The position numbers were made by a program, and so were the translations under genes. A DNA stretch of 53,578 nt from Acidobacteriota bacterium (lineage in GTDB: Bacteria; Acidobacteriota; Terriglobia; Terriglobales; Acidobacteriaceae): positions 1 through 53,578 of the forward strand of contig JAJYSL010000010.1 of NCBI GenBank assembly GCA_021793595.1. Reading direction: 5' to 3'. Under the pieces are notes generated by a model. It did not search any database, was not told the origin of the DNA, and saw only the letters and a list, made by a program, of their open reading frames with translations. This document shows, piece after piece, positions 1 through 7,627 of the stretch. Every line of letters begins with the position of its first letter. Position 1 is the first letter of the stretch.

Positions 1-1
1 C

Positions 2-43
2 AAGGCCATTGAGAACATCGTTGACCTGTTACAAGCCGCCTGA
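2..43 (+). CDS. 3' end of a CDS cut by the window edge
   Basis: An open frame enters from the left edge and closes with TGA at 41-43, giving a C-terminus that reads KAIENIVDLLQAA. Too little is left to name it. The ending resembles, by memory only, the tail of the transposase-like family whose remnant lies at 16228-16852, which would fit the decayed mobile DNA nearby. It could equally be any other gene. Confidence 0.25.
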   Translation, partial: KAIENIVDLLQAA

Positions 44-72
44 TGTACTTTGCATTGTTGAACTATTTTTGT

Positions 73-279
73 CTACAAATGAAGATTGAAGAATCTATAG
101 GTATTCACCTGAGCTTCCATGATGTGTTGTGCCGGGGCATCGTCGATTGACGCATGGGGCGATTCCGCCAACGCCGGTGTGGGTCGACTCGACAGATACC
201 AATACCAGGCTGCGGCAAATGCGCAGATTGCACTCAATGCTGAAGCGACGAGCAATGCAACGTGCTTGAGAGAGATCAT
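73..279 (-). CDS. small single-pass membrane protein, unknown function
   Basis: A 68-residue protein starting at the ATG at 279 (a longer frame exists upstream, but this ATG is preceded by an AAGG-type ribosome binding site and opens directly into a signal-anchor). Residues 5-27 form one hydrophobic segment (LLVASALSAICAFAAAWYWY core) followed by a short polar tail rich in Ser, Pro and Asp. It lies 13 bases downstream of the interrupted gene at 293-1258 on the same strand, so the two may have been co-transcribed. No family recognised; the role is unknown. It could be a chance frame, but the clean start and membrane segment make it plausible. Confidence 0.45.
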   Translation of the reverse strand: MISLKHVALLVASALSAICAFAAAWYWYLSSRPTPALAESPHASIDDAPAQHIMEAQVNTYRFFNLHL

Positions 280-292
280 CCTTGCCGCCTTT

Positions 293-1258
293 CTATCGCG
301 AAGGCTCGGTGATTCCGAAGACGGATTTGCTTGAACAATAAACACCGCGAGTGCATTGATAGACTGCGTTCCGGTTGTAGCCTGCAAGTGCTTCCAGATT
401 GTTCGTAACGAACTGCACCTGCATGTTTTTGGGTTGGGTTTTATAGAACTCGATCACATGGGCCGGGACTTTGCTTTTCGCGAACTGGTCGATATCGAAA
501 AACGTGTAGTTGATGAACGCAGTAGCGTTTAGATTGAAGCTGAGAGAGAGACCCTGCGACTCTGGAAGGAGCGTGACGTATCCTCGATCAGACAGCAGAC
601 ATCGCTTGTTCGCGTGCTCGTCCACATACTGAAGAACGGCTGCCTGAGGACTGTTGTTCGGACTCTCAAACAGTCCTTTGACGATCCCCTCCGTGAGGTT
701 CGGCGCATCTGGAGCAGGGCGGAATAGAGCCATGAAAAGTGCGGCAAGCCATTTCTGATATGTTGGGGCGTCGATCCCGAGTTGCCGGCATAGGTACTCT
801 TGATGCGGCTTCTTGCCTTCCAACACAGCCCGGTAATGCTCCAGAAGCTCAGGGTCGGTTGGATGATAGCCAAGCAAGCCGCTAATCGTATTCAGGACTT
901 TATGGATCGAATATGGTTTGCGAAGGAAATTCATCAACTTCGCAACGAAGAGTTCGATGATCTCCTGCTTAATATTCGAGTCGCCAGACCTCAACTTCTG
1001 TAGCAAATGGACAGTGTTGGCCTTCATGCCCGCTTCATACTGACCGAAGAGCGCCTCCAGATTGAGGCGATCACGTTCACCCTCGATCAGGGAGAAGATA
1101 AAGAGATCGCGCAACGCCAGGTTGGTTGCAACGCTTCAACCGCGGGGATCGTCCAACTCGATTTGATGGGCTTCCCGATCTGCCAAGGAGAACGAATAGA
1201 TACGTTGGTTTGCCAGTCGCGCGTTGGAATTCAGAGCATTCAAATGTTGCTCGGACAT
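293..1258 (-). pseudogene. hypothetical gene interrupted by an in-frame TGA codon
   Basis: A frame opens with ATG at 1258 (MSEQHLNALNSNARLANQRI...), runs 40 codons, meets TGA at 1136-1138 and then continues open in the same frame for about 281 codons to 293. Across the stop the protein reads smoothly (ELDDPRG-stop-SVATNLALRDLFIFSL), and a single C-to-T change of a CGA arginine codon would explain it. The downstream part alone could start at TTG 1114 (273 aa). The product is mostly helical in character with no signal peptide, and I do not recognise the family. It sits next to the IS21 remnant. Selenocysteine is unlikely because no redox context is visible. Calling it a decayed gene is an inference; sequencing error is the alternative. 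Confidence 0.55.
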
Positions 1259-1449
1259 TGATACGAAATGTTGATTTGCTGTTTGGTTGGAAAGGCGCAT
1301 CGCGGCTCATGCCGAGGATCGTGTCCAGCGTAACACCGAGTATCACCCGATGACGTGATGTTGCAAGTGGCCCGCCCCGACTGGCTCCTCGCTTTGGGCC
1401 CGCCCCCCCCGAAGACCGCCACAGCCTGCACCTTTGAGTCAACAACCTA

Positions 1450-2094
1450 TCATCGCAGGTACTTGACCGCATCGAAGCCGATCGTGCCCAGATACAAAGC
1501 GTCTTCGATGGCGCTCGTCACTTCTTCCAGCGAGAAGGTCTCCATCAGTCACAGCACCTGCACATACTCCCACTCCAGTGACGAGGACCTGTCACTGGGG
1601 GCCCGGTACTCGCGGCTGCCATGCTTGCGCAGTCGCGCTTCGAGCCGTCGCCGTAGCTGCGCGAAACACTCCGGCAACTGCCAGCCTGCCAGCGGCGCAG
1701 CCTGGTCCAGGGCACACGTCTTCTGTTCCAGCAGCGCCAGATAGTGCAGCGGATCGAAGAGGACCGCTTCGCGTTCGTAGCTTTTTGGATGACGCGCGAT
1801 GACCTCGCTGCCGCAGGCGATCACCACTTCATGCACGTACCCCTTCACCAGAACTTCCCGATGGCCGTAGCAGGTGGGCACCGAATAATCGATGGAGCGA
1901 TAGCGAACCAGCGACAACGAACTGACCCGTGCGGAGACTTTTTCGCAGCTGGAGTTCAGCGGTTCCTCGTTTCCTTCCTGTCCTACCCGGTTGCTCAATT
2001 CCTTCGCCGCAGGCGCAGTGTGAAAAGTGGAAATCCCGCCCCTCTTGAGGGATTTCCAAGCGCAGCGTCTTTTCCACCGCGCCCTCAACCACAA
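1450..2094 (-). pseudogene. istA: IS21-family IstA transposase remnant
   Basis: From about 1945 down to 1450 the minus strand encodes the C-terminal part of an IS21-type IstA transposase: the stretch RVSSLSLVRYRSIDYSVP, then YGHREVLVKGYVHEVV, ARHPKSYEREAVLFDPLHYL and ALLEQK are characteristic of this family. The DDE integrase core and helix-turn-helix N-terminus are absent. A TGA at 1549-1551 interrupts the frame in the position where the family normally has Arg (QVL-stop-LMETFSLEEV), and the frame ends with TGA-TAG at 1450. The helper ATPase IstB is not present. The part upstream of about 1945 in this frame (to 2094) does not look like IstA. This is a dead fragment with no mobilising ability. 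Confidence 0.75.
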
Positions 2095-2236
2095 ATTCCG
2101 CTATAGAGCCCAAAATTCCAAATATCTTTGGCTAGGGCAGAGGGATACGTCTTGCGGGGGCAAGGTCAACATCAGTTGGATGACTACTCCGCAACTTTAG
2201 CTGAACACCTGTGATCCCGTATATTATGTGGCTATC

Positions 2237-3430
2237 ATGCGCGCCAAGGATTGTCTTACTACTCTAATTTTGATGGTTTTGCCCGCCGCTCTCTGTCTCT
2301 CTCAATCTGTATCGAATCGTGAAACGCCATTGGATCTCCATACCCGTCTGGCGCAACAATACCTGAGGGAGGGGCAGCCCGAGCTGGCGATACCGGAGTT
2401 GCAGAAGGTGGTTGCGCTCGATCCAGAGAATGCGGATGCCCACGGCAATCTTGGCGTGTTGCTCTATTTCCGCAACGATTATGCCGCAGCGATCCCGCAG
2501 CTTCGTTCGGCGCTCAAACTTCAACCAGAATTGTGGAAGATTCAAGCTTTGCTCGGCATGTCGGAGAGCAGGATGGGGCAAGAAAGCGAGGGCCGTGAGG
2601 ACTTGGAAGGAGCCTTCCCACACCTGACGGACGAAAAGATCAAGATATTGGTGGGCAATAGTTTGATTGATAGTTATGCGTCGACGGGCGATTTAAACCA
2701 AGCGGCCATGGTGGTCTCCGAACTGCTGAAGCTGGAACCCACCAATACCAGCCTTCTCTATACTTCCTATAGACTGCATTCCGACATTGCCGATGAATCG
2801 ATCTTGACTCTGGCCATGACCGCACCCGATAGCGCTCAGATGCATCAGATCATGGCGCATGAACTCCTCCGGCAAGGGAACACGGCTGCAGCAATTGCAA
2901 ATGATCGAGAGGCGCTCAAACTTGACCCGACGCTCCCTGGCCTGCATTATGAGCTCGCGGAGATGCTTTACGCTTCGTCCAACCCGGATATTCAACAAGC
3001 GGAGGCTGAGTACAAGCAGGCTTTTGCGATCGATCCGCACGATGCAAAGTCGGAACTACGATTAGGAGAGATTGCTGTAAAGCGAGGAGACGTGAAGGAA
3101 GCCTACGCTGACGATTCACGTGCCCTGGCCATTCAGCCAAACAGCAGTCGTGCCAATGCCGATCTGGCGAAAGTCCTGATCTTAATGAATCATCCGCACC
3201 GGGCGCAACAACTTTTGGTAAAAGCAATCCAGATCGATCCTTCGAATTTTGAGGCCCACTATCGTCTCGGCGCACTCTATCGTCGGGAGGGCCGGATCGA
3301 CGACGCCAAGCGCGAAGTTGCGGAGTATAAAAAATATAAAGATTTGAAAGATGCACTCGGGAAAACTTTCCACTCGTTGAGGGCAGAGGTCGGGCAGAAC
3401 GACCACGATGAAAACGATGCGGCGAAATAA
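2237..3430 (+). CDS. secreted tetratricopeptide-repeat protein
   Basis: A 397-residue protein from ATG 2237 (a GTG at 2228 is an in-frame alternative; neither has a strong ribosome binding site). Residues 4-24 form a signal peptide (LTTLILMVLPAALCLS). The rest is made of TPR units, visible as repeating patterns such as YLREGQPELAIPELQKVVAL-DPENADAHGNLG, then NDYAAAIPQLRSALKLQP, and again at EAEYKQAFAIDPHDAKSELRLGEIA and RAQQLLVKAIQIDPSNFEAHYRLG. Such proteins are scaffolds for protein-protein contacts in the periplasm. It lies 77 bases upstream of the GH172 gene on the same strand and may be co-expressed with it. The exact partner is unknown. Confidence 0.8.
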   Translation: MRAKDCLTTLILMVLPAALCLSQSVSNRETPLDLHTRLAQQYLREGQPELAIPELQKVVALDPENADAHGNLGVLLYFRNDYAAAIPQLRSALKLQPELWKIQALLGMSESRMGQESEGREDLEGAFPHLTDEKIKILVGNSLIDSYASTGDLNQAAMVVSELLKLEPTNTSLLYTSYRLHSDIADESILTLAMTAPDSAQMHQIMAHELLRQGNTAAAIANDREALKLDPTLPGLHYELAEMLYASSNPDIQQAEAEYKQAFAIDPHDAKSELRLGEIAVKRGDVKEAYADDSRALAIQPNSSRANADLAKVLILMNHPHRAQQLLVKAIQIDPSNFEAHYRLGALYRREGRIDDAKREVAEYKKYKDLKDALGKTFHSLRAEVGQNDHDENDAAK

Positions 3431-3507
3431 GTTCTCAGGGTGCGCCGCAACAGCCGCGATTATTACCGCCGACGCGGGACGGTCATAACCCGGCTTGGAA
3501 CCTATAT

Positions 3508-5685
3508 ATGAAGCCTGGATTTCAGGGACTTTTTTTTCGTGGGTCGTGGATCTGTGCCGCCTTGCTGGCCGTGACCGTTGCGGGCACCCCGCAACAGATA
3601 CGTTCCATTCCGATTGGGCTCGACGCGTACCGATCCTGGGACCACTGGGCAGACCAGCGGATTGGCATGCGCGCCTACATGCGCAGCACCTATGATCGGA
3701 GCGGCGCAAATGCGGACGCGTCCAACTTCCTCTATCAGGCTGCGAACAACTTCAACGTAACGCTCGACCTGGCGGGCCCCGGACTGCTGGTGTTCAGTCG
3801 CTTCAATCATTGGCATGGCAGTCCATGGCATTTTGTGGTGGATGGAAAAGACCACGTAGTAACTGAGTCCAGCACCAACGATCCGGTCCATCCCAATCCC
3901 TCATCGAGTTTTCTTCCGGCTGCTCCGTTCCCAGAGCCTCTGAACTACACGTGGACGGTGACAAAAGGCGCTGACCTGATGTGGTCGCCCATCGGATTCA
4001 AAAAGAGTTTTCAACTCGCGTATGGAAGAACGCATTATGGAACTGGCTACTATATCTACGACAAATTCGTGCCCGGAATACCGCTGTCCGGTCCGATTGC
4101 AGGCTGGAATGAGAGGATCATCCCAGCCAAAGATGTGCTGGATCTGATATCGAAATCAGGAACCGATATTGCGCCCACGGCCGGGATAAAGAAATTCCGC
4201 GGAAGCGTGAGCGTGCCCGCACGCGGCCCAGTTCGCATCGTCGATCTGAAGGGGAAGAGTGTAGTCCGGGCACTCAGCTTCTCCATTCCGCGCAGTCAGG
4301 CACTCGCATTTCAAAACGTAAGCCTGCGGGTGACCTGGGACGGGCGAAAACAACCGTCAATCGATGTTCCAATTGCGCTCTTCTATGGGGCCGGCACTTT
4401 ATACAATCGCGACAATCGCGAATTTCTGGTGAAGGCTTTCCCTGTGAACATCCGCTTCGATAAGGATCGCGTTTATCTGGCCTGCTACTTTCCGATGCCA
4501 TTTTTCAAATCGGCGCGAATCGAGCTTCTCGGTCACGGAATGCAGGTAGGAGGCGTGGAGTGGAACATCCGTTCCGCGCCGCTGGAGGAGCATCCAAATC
4601 AAGTCGGATATTTCCACGCCACATATCGCGACTTTCCGGCCCCGATTCCCGGGAGGGATTTGACTCTACTTGATACGAGAGGCGTTGAAGGAGCGCAGCA
4701 GTGGTCCGGCAGCTTCGTGGGAACCTCCTTCATTTTCTCCCATAATGCCGATTTGCAAACTCTCGAAGGCGATCCTCGGTTCTTTTTCGATGATAGCCAA
4801 ACGCCGCAAGGGCAGGGTACCGGAACCGAAGAGTGGGGAGGCGGCGGGGATTACTGGGGCGGAGCCAATATGACCCTGCCGTTTGCCGGCCATCCGGTGG
4901 GTGCCCGCAGCCCCGCAACCGCAGTTAATGCCGAAGACAAGATCGAGTCGGCGTACCGGTTCCTTCTGAGCGACCTGATGCCCTTCGGCAAGAATGCGGT
5001 CATTCGCCTCGAGCATGGCGGTACGGATGAATCTATCGAGCACTATGAAACGATTGCCTATTGGTATGGACTGCCATCTCCCTCGCTGATCGAGACCGAT
5101 CATCTGCAACTCGGGGACCAGGCCGACGAACGCGCACACCATTACTATTCTCCCCAGGCCTCCGCGCCTTACGCCATTGCCTCGCGATACGAATGGGGCG
5201 TCGACACCTTGAAGGGAACGGCAATCTATCCGGAGACCCAGGATCGCGGCCGTATCACGAAGACCAGCTCGGAATTTGAGCTTCGCCTGCGCCCGGATAA
5301 TTTGGGCGTGCTGTTACGCCGCAAGCTCGACTACTCCTTTGCGGACCAGCGCGCGGAAATCTATATTGCCGATAGCCACAGGGCTCCCTGGAAGCTGGCA
5401 GGTGTCTGGTATCTCGCCGGTTCCAACACCGTCCTTTATTCCAACCCCAGCAAGGAACTCGGAGCGGCCCAGCACAATGTGGAGACGTCCAACCGCAGGT
5501 TTCGCGACGATGAATTCCTGGTGCCGATCAATCTGACGCGAGGCAGAAAGTCGATCTTGGTAAAGATCAGGGTCACGCCCGTCGATACACCTCTCTATCC
5601 GGGATACGCGGTTGGAGAACGTGCCTGGAGCGAGATAAGGTATTCCGCCTACTGCTTCGTCGCGCCAAAATGGCCAGTTCCATGA
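3508..5685 (+). CDS. DUF2961 / GH172 family glycoside hydrolase, exported
   Basis: A 725-residue protein with an N-terminal signal peptide (about residues 1-27) and a start at ATG 3508. It matches the DUF2961 family, now glycoside hydrolase family 172: an N-terminal jelly-roll opening with LDAYRSWDHWADQRIGMRAYM, the segment GPGLLVFSRFNHWHGSPW, and the hallmark GTGTEEWGGGGDYWGG at about residues 437-452 (the family's GTGTED region). Characterised GH172 enzymes act on difructose dianhydride and D-arabinofuranosyl or D-fucofuranosyl linkages; which one applies here cannot be told. It is probably periplasmic or outer-membrane exposed and belongs to the carbohydrate locus with the TonB receptor, GH35 and GH43 genes. 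It faces the sensor gene tail-to-tail. Confidence 0.85.
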   Translation: MKPGFQGLFFRGSWICAALLAVTVAGTPQQIRSIPIGLDAYRSWDHWADQRIGMRAYMRSTYDRSGANADASNFLYQAANNFNVTLDLAGPGLLVFSRFNHWHGSPWHFVVDGKDHVVTESSTNDPVHPNPSSSFLPAAPFPEPLNYTWTVTKGADLMWSPIGFKKSFQLAYGRTHYGTGYYIYDKFVPGIPLSGPIAGWNERIIPAKDVLDLISKSGTDIAPTAGIKKFRGSVSVPARGPVRIVDLKGKSVVRALSFSIPRSQALAFQNVSLRVTWDGRKQPSIDVPIALFYGAGTLYNRDNREFLVKAFPVNIRFDKDRVYLACYFPMPFFKSARIELLGHGMQVGGVEWNIRSAPLEEHPNQVGYFHATYRDFPAPIPGRDLTLLDTRGVEGAQQWSGSFVGTSFIFSHNADLQTLEGDPRFFFDDSQTPQGQGTGTEEWGGGGDYWGGANMTLPFAGHPVGARSPATAVNAEDKIESAYRFLLSDLMPFGKNAVIRLEHGGTDESIEHYETIAYWYGLPSPSLIETDHLQLGDQADERAHHYYSPQASAPYAIASRYEWGVDTLKGTAIYPETQDRGRITKTSSEFELRLRPDNLGVLLRRKLDYSFADQRAEIYIADSHRAPWKLAGVWYLAGSNTVLYSNPSKELGAAQHNVETSNRRFRDDEFLVPINLTRGRKSILVKIRVTPVDTPLYPGYAVGERAWSEIRYSAYCFVAPKWPVP

Positions 5686-5766
5686 TCCGACAGTGCGCAC
5701 CAATGTGGCCCTCCGGTACCTCCAGTACAAAATGCCACAACATCGCTTGAGCGATCGGTATTACGG

Positions 5767-7323
5767 CTACTTCCGCGATTCCTCGATGACGCTGATTGCG
5801 TTAATGATCGCGTAGTTCACATCCGGCTCGAAACGCAGGTCGATCTTACCTTGTGCGTTTGGTTCAATATTGTGAAACGTTTTGACGACCGCAATCCGCG
5901 ACCCGCCTGCCGTCTTAAAGACGTCAAAATCCTTGAGCAGGGTGTTTCCATCCGAGAACACGCTGAACACTCGCGAACCTGCTCCTCCTCCGCCACGCTC
6001 ATCGGGGCCGAAGTGTTGCTCAGAAAAGTACAGCGTCACCGTGTACTTTCCAGGCGCAGCGGGAATTGCATAATCGAAGTTGCCGTATCGTTCTCCTAAG
6101 TAAAGCCCGTTGTCATGAGCGTCCACTGCGGATGCAAACCTGGTTTCCAACCGCCCGCCAAGAAAGTAGCGATCGGATTTCCAGAAATTTCCATTTTGGT
6201 CTGTATAGGAATGGTCTTGAGCCACAATTTGGACAGGCCGGAGCTTTCCAGAAACAGTTGGCTCGATATCGATGGCGTTGACGAGTCCATCCTGGCCCTG
6301 ACTAATGAATGTCAAATGAAGGAAGCCATCCTTGGAAGGATGGATGTTCTTGAAGACCCGCTCATCAGCAATAAAATTTCCGCCAGCGTCGGTAACAATG
6401 TCAAAATGATCCAAAAGCGTTTGGCCATTGGCTTCCACCCGGAAGAGGCGGCTGGCGGTACCGCCGCCTCCATCTGTTCCAGGTCCGAAAAACACCTCGG
6501 CGAAATACAATGACAGCTGGTAATCTCCAGGTTGCAGTGGAATCTTATACGAAAAATTGCCGGACCGACAGCTTTCGTACAGGTCCGGATCGGTTGTGCG
6601 TAGAATTAAATTGCTCATCTTCCCGCAAGTGACGCCACCGTTGAAGTAGCGATCCCCCTCCCAGGAATTCCCGTCGTGATCGATATACGAACTGCGCGTG
6701 TCGCCGGCGATGATACGTACCCCGCGCTGGAAAGGCACACTCGGGCGAATGGCTTCCATTGTCCCAGCGGCCAGGTTACGATTGGGACCTTTACTCGGCA
6801 TGGTCGCCCTGTGACGAATTATCAGGGAGAAAATTATGCCTGCAATTGCGAGCGTCATCCCGGCGACCAGGAGGATGAACTTACGATTGGTTTGGCGTCC
6901 GGAGAGTACGGGTTTAGTGTCCTCGGGCGAGGAAATGGGTTGCTGCACGTCCGGGAGGCTTGTTCGCGGGGCAAACTGCGGGGTGTATGAGCCGCGCGGG
7001 ATACAGATCACAAGCTTGTGATTGGCACCCTCTTTAAGGTAATAGTCCTTGAGCTTCTCCCTCAAGCGACGGGCTTCGACCCGAACGATGGCATCGGAGG
7101 ACGAGTCGAAATCCGGTCGACGTCCGAGAGCCTCGACCGCCAAGCTATATTCTTTTATCGGATCTGGTTCGCCGCTCCAGTAGCGCTCACAAATATAACG
7201 CAAGATTTTCTCAAGGTTTGGCGCCTTCGCGAAGATACCTGAGTCGAGGACGCTTTGAAGTTCAGCTTGTTCGTCGGCTGTCTCTCCACGCTTTCGGGTA
7301 TCGAGCGTGCTCTTCGTGTTCAT
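5767..7323 (-). CDS. membrane-anchored winged-helix regulator with two malectin domains
   Basis: A 518-residue protein starting at ATG 7323. Residues 17-118 form a cytoplasmic domain seen widely in Acidobacteriota (GIFAKAPNLEKILRYICERY, DAIVRVEARRLREKLKDYY, ending IPRGSYTPQF) that has the look of a winged-helix, CadC/ToxR-like DNA-binding module. A single transmembrane helix lies at 148-169 (FILLVAGMTLAIAGIIFSLII). The periplasmic part holds two tandem malectin-type carbohydrate-binding domains: about 201-353 (IIAGDTRSSYIDHDGNSWEGDRYFNGG...) and 363-514 (PVQIVAQDHSYTDQNGNFWKSDRYFLGG...), which are clear repeats of each other, each with a GGGG loop. I infer a one-component sugar sensor controlling the divergent TonB receptor gene. 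Domain identities are strong; DNA binding is inferred. Confidence 0.8.
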   Translation of the reverse strand: MNTKSTLDTRKRGETADEQAELQSVLDSGIFAKAPNLEKILRYICERYWSGEPDPIKEYSLAVEALGRRPDFDSSSDAIVRVEARRLREKLKDYYLKEGANHKLVICIPRGSYTPQFAPRTSLPDVQQPISSPEDTKPVLSGRQTNRKFILLVAGMTLAIAGIIFSLIIRHRATMPSKGPNRNLAAGTMEAIRPSVPFQRGVRIIAGDTRSSYIDHDGNSWEGDRYFNGGVTCGKMSNLILRTTDPDLYESCRSGNFSYKIPLQPGDYQLSLYFAEVFFGPGTDGGGGTASRLFRVEANGQTLLDHFDIVTDAGGNFIADERVFKNIHPSKDGFLHLTFISQGQDGLVNAIDIEPTVSGKLRPVQIVAQDHSYTDQNGNFWKSDRYFLGGRLETRFASAVDAHDNGLYLGERYGNFDYAIPAAPGKYTVTLYFSEQHFGPDERGGGGAGSRVFSVFSDGNTLLKDFDVFKTAGGSRIAVVKTFHNIEPNAQGKIDLRFEPDVNYAIINAISVIEESRK

Positions 7324-7399
7324 CTATTTCTTCTTCCCGAACGGATCGAGGGCTACGCTTTGGTATCCCGGTCGAATTATACCCCACCACAAGCGACTC

Positions 7400-7449
7400 G
7401 TTAACAATTGCGTTAACACTTCTAACATAAACAAAACACAAATGTTAAC
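7400..7449. promoter_or_regulatory. triple GTTAAC motif in the divergent regulator/receptor spacer
   Basis: The spacer between the malectin sensor (start 7323, minus) and the TonB receptor (start 7628, plus) carries the palindromic hexamer GTTAAC three times, at 7400-7405, 7412-7417 and 7444-7449. The first two are 12 bases apart start to start (about one helical turn) and the third 32 bases further. A TTGACT that could serve as a -35 box lies at 7471-7476, with no clear -10. The placement fits an operator for the adjacent winged-helix protein, but this is inference from position and repetition only. The rest of this roughly 300-base spacer holds no gene. Confidence 0.4.
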
Positions 7450-7627
7450 TGCCACTAACCAAGAAGTACCTTGACTATCCTTTTGCGCGCCTGCAGTCTT
7501 CGTGCGGTATCAATGTCAGGCCTTACTAGGGGCTGAATATTATCGGACAGTCGCAGCCAATGGCGGTTTTTCAATACGACACGAAGTTAGAAACTATTGG
7601 GATCAGCTTATTTTCAGGAGGCATGAA

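Noticed and set aside
1136..1138. TGA as a selenocysteine codon
   Set aside because: No SECIS-like hairpin or redox motif is apparent around it and the neighbouring IstA also carries a TGA at an expected Arg; plain nonsense mutation is simpler.
1403..1410. Run of eight C
   Set aside because: A short homopolymer in a non-coding stretch beside the IS21 remnant; no gene whose phase could vary overlaps it.
7502..7627. Upstream start of the TonB receptor at GTG 7502
   Set aside because: It would place 42 polar residues ahead of the signal peptide and has no ribosome binding site, whereas GTG 7628 has AGGAGG at ideal distance.
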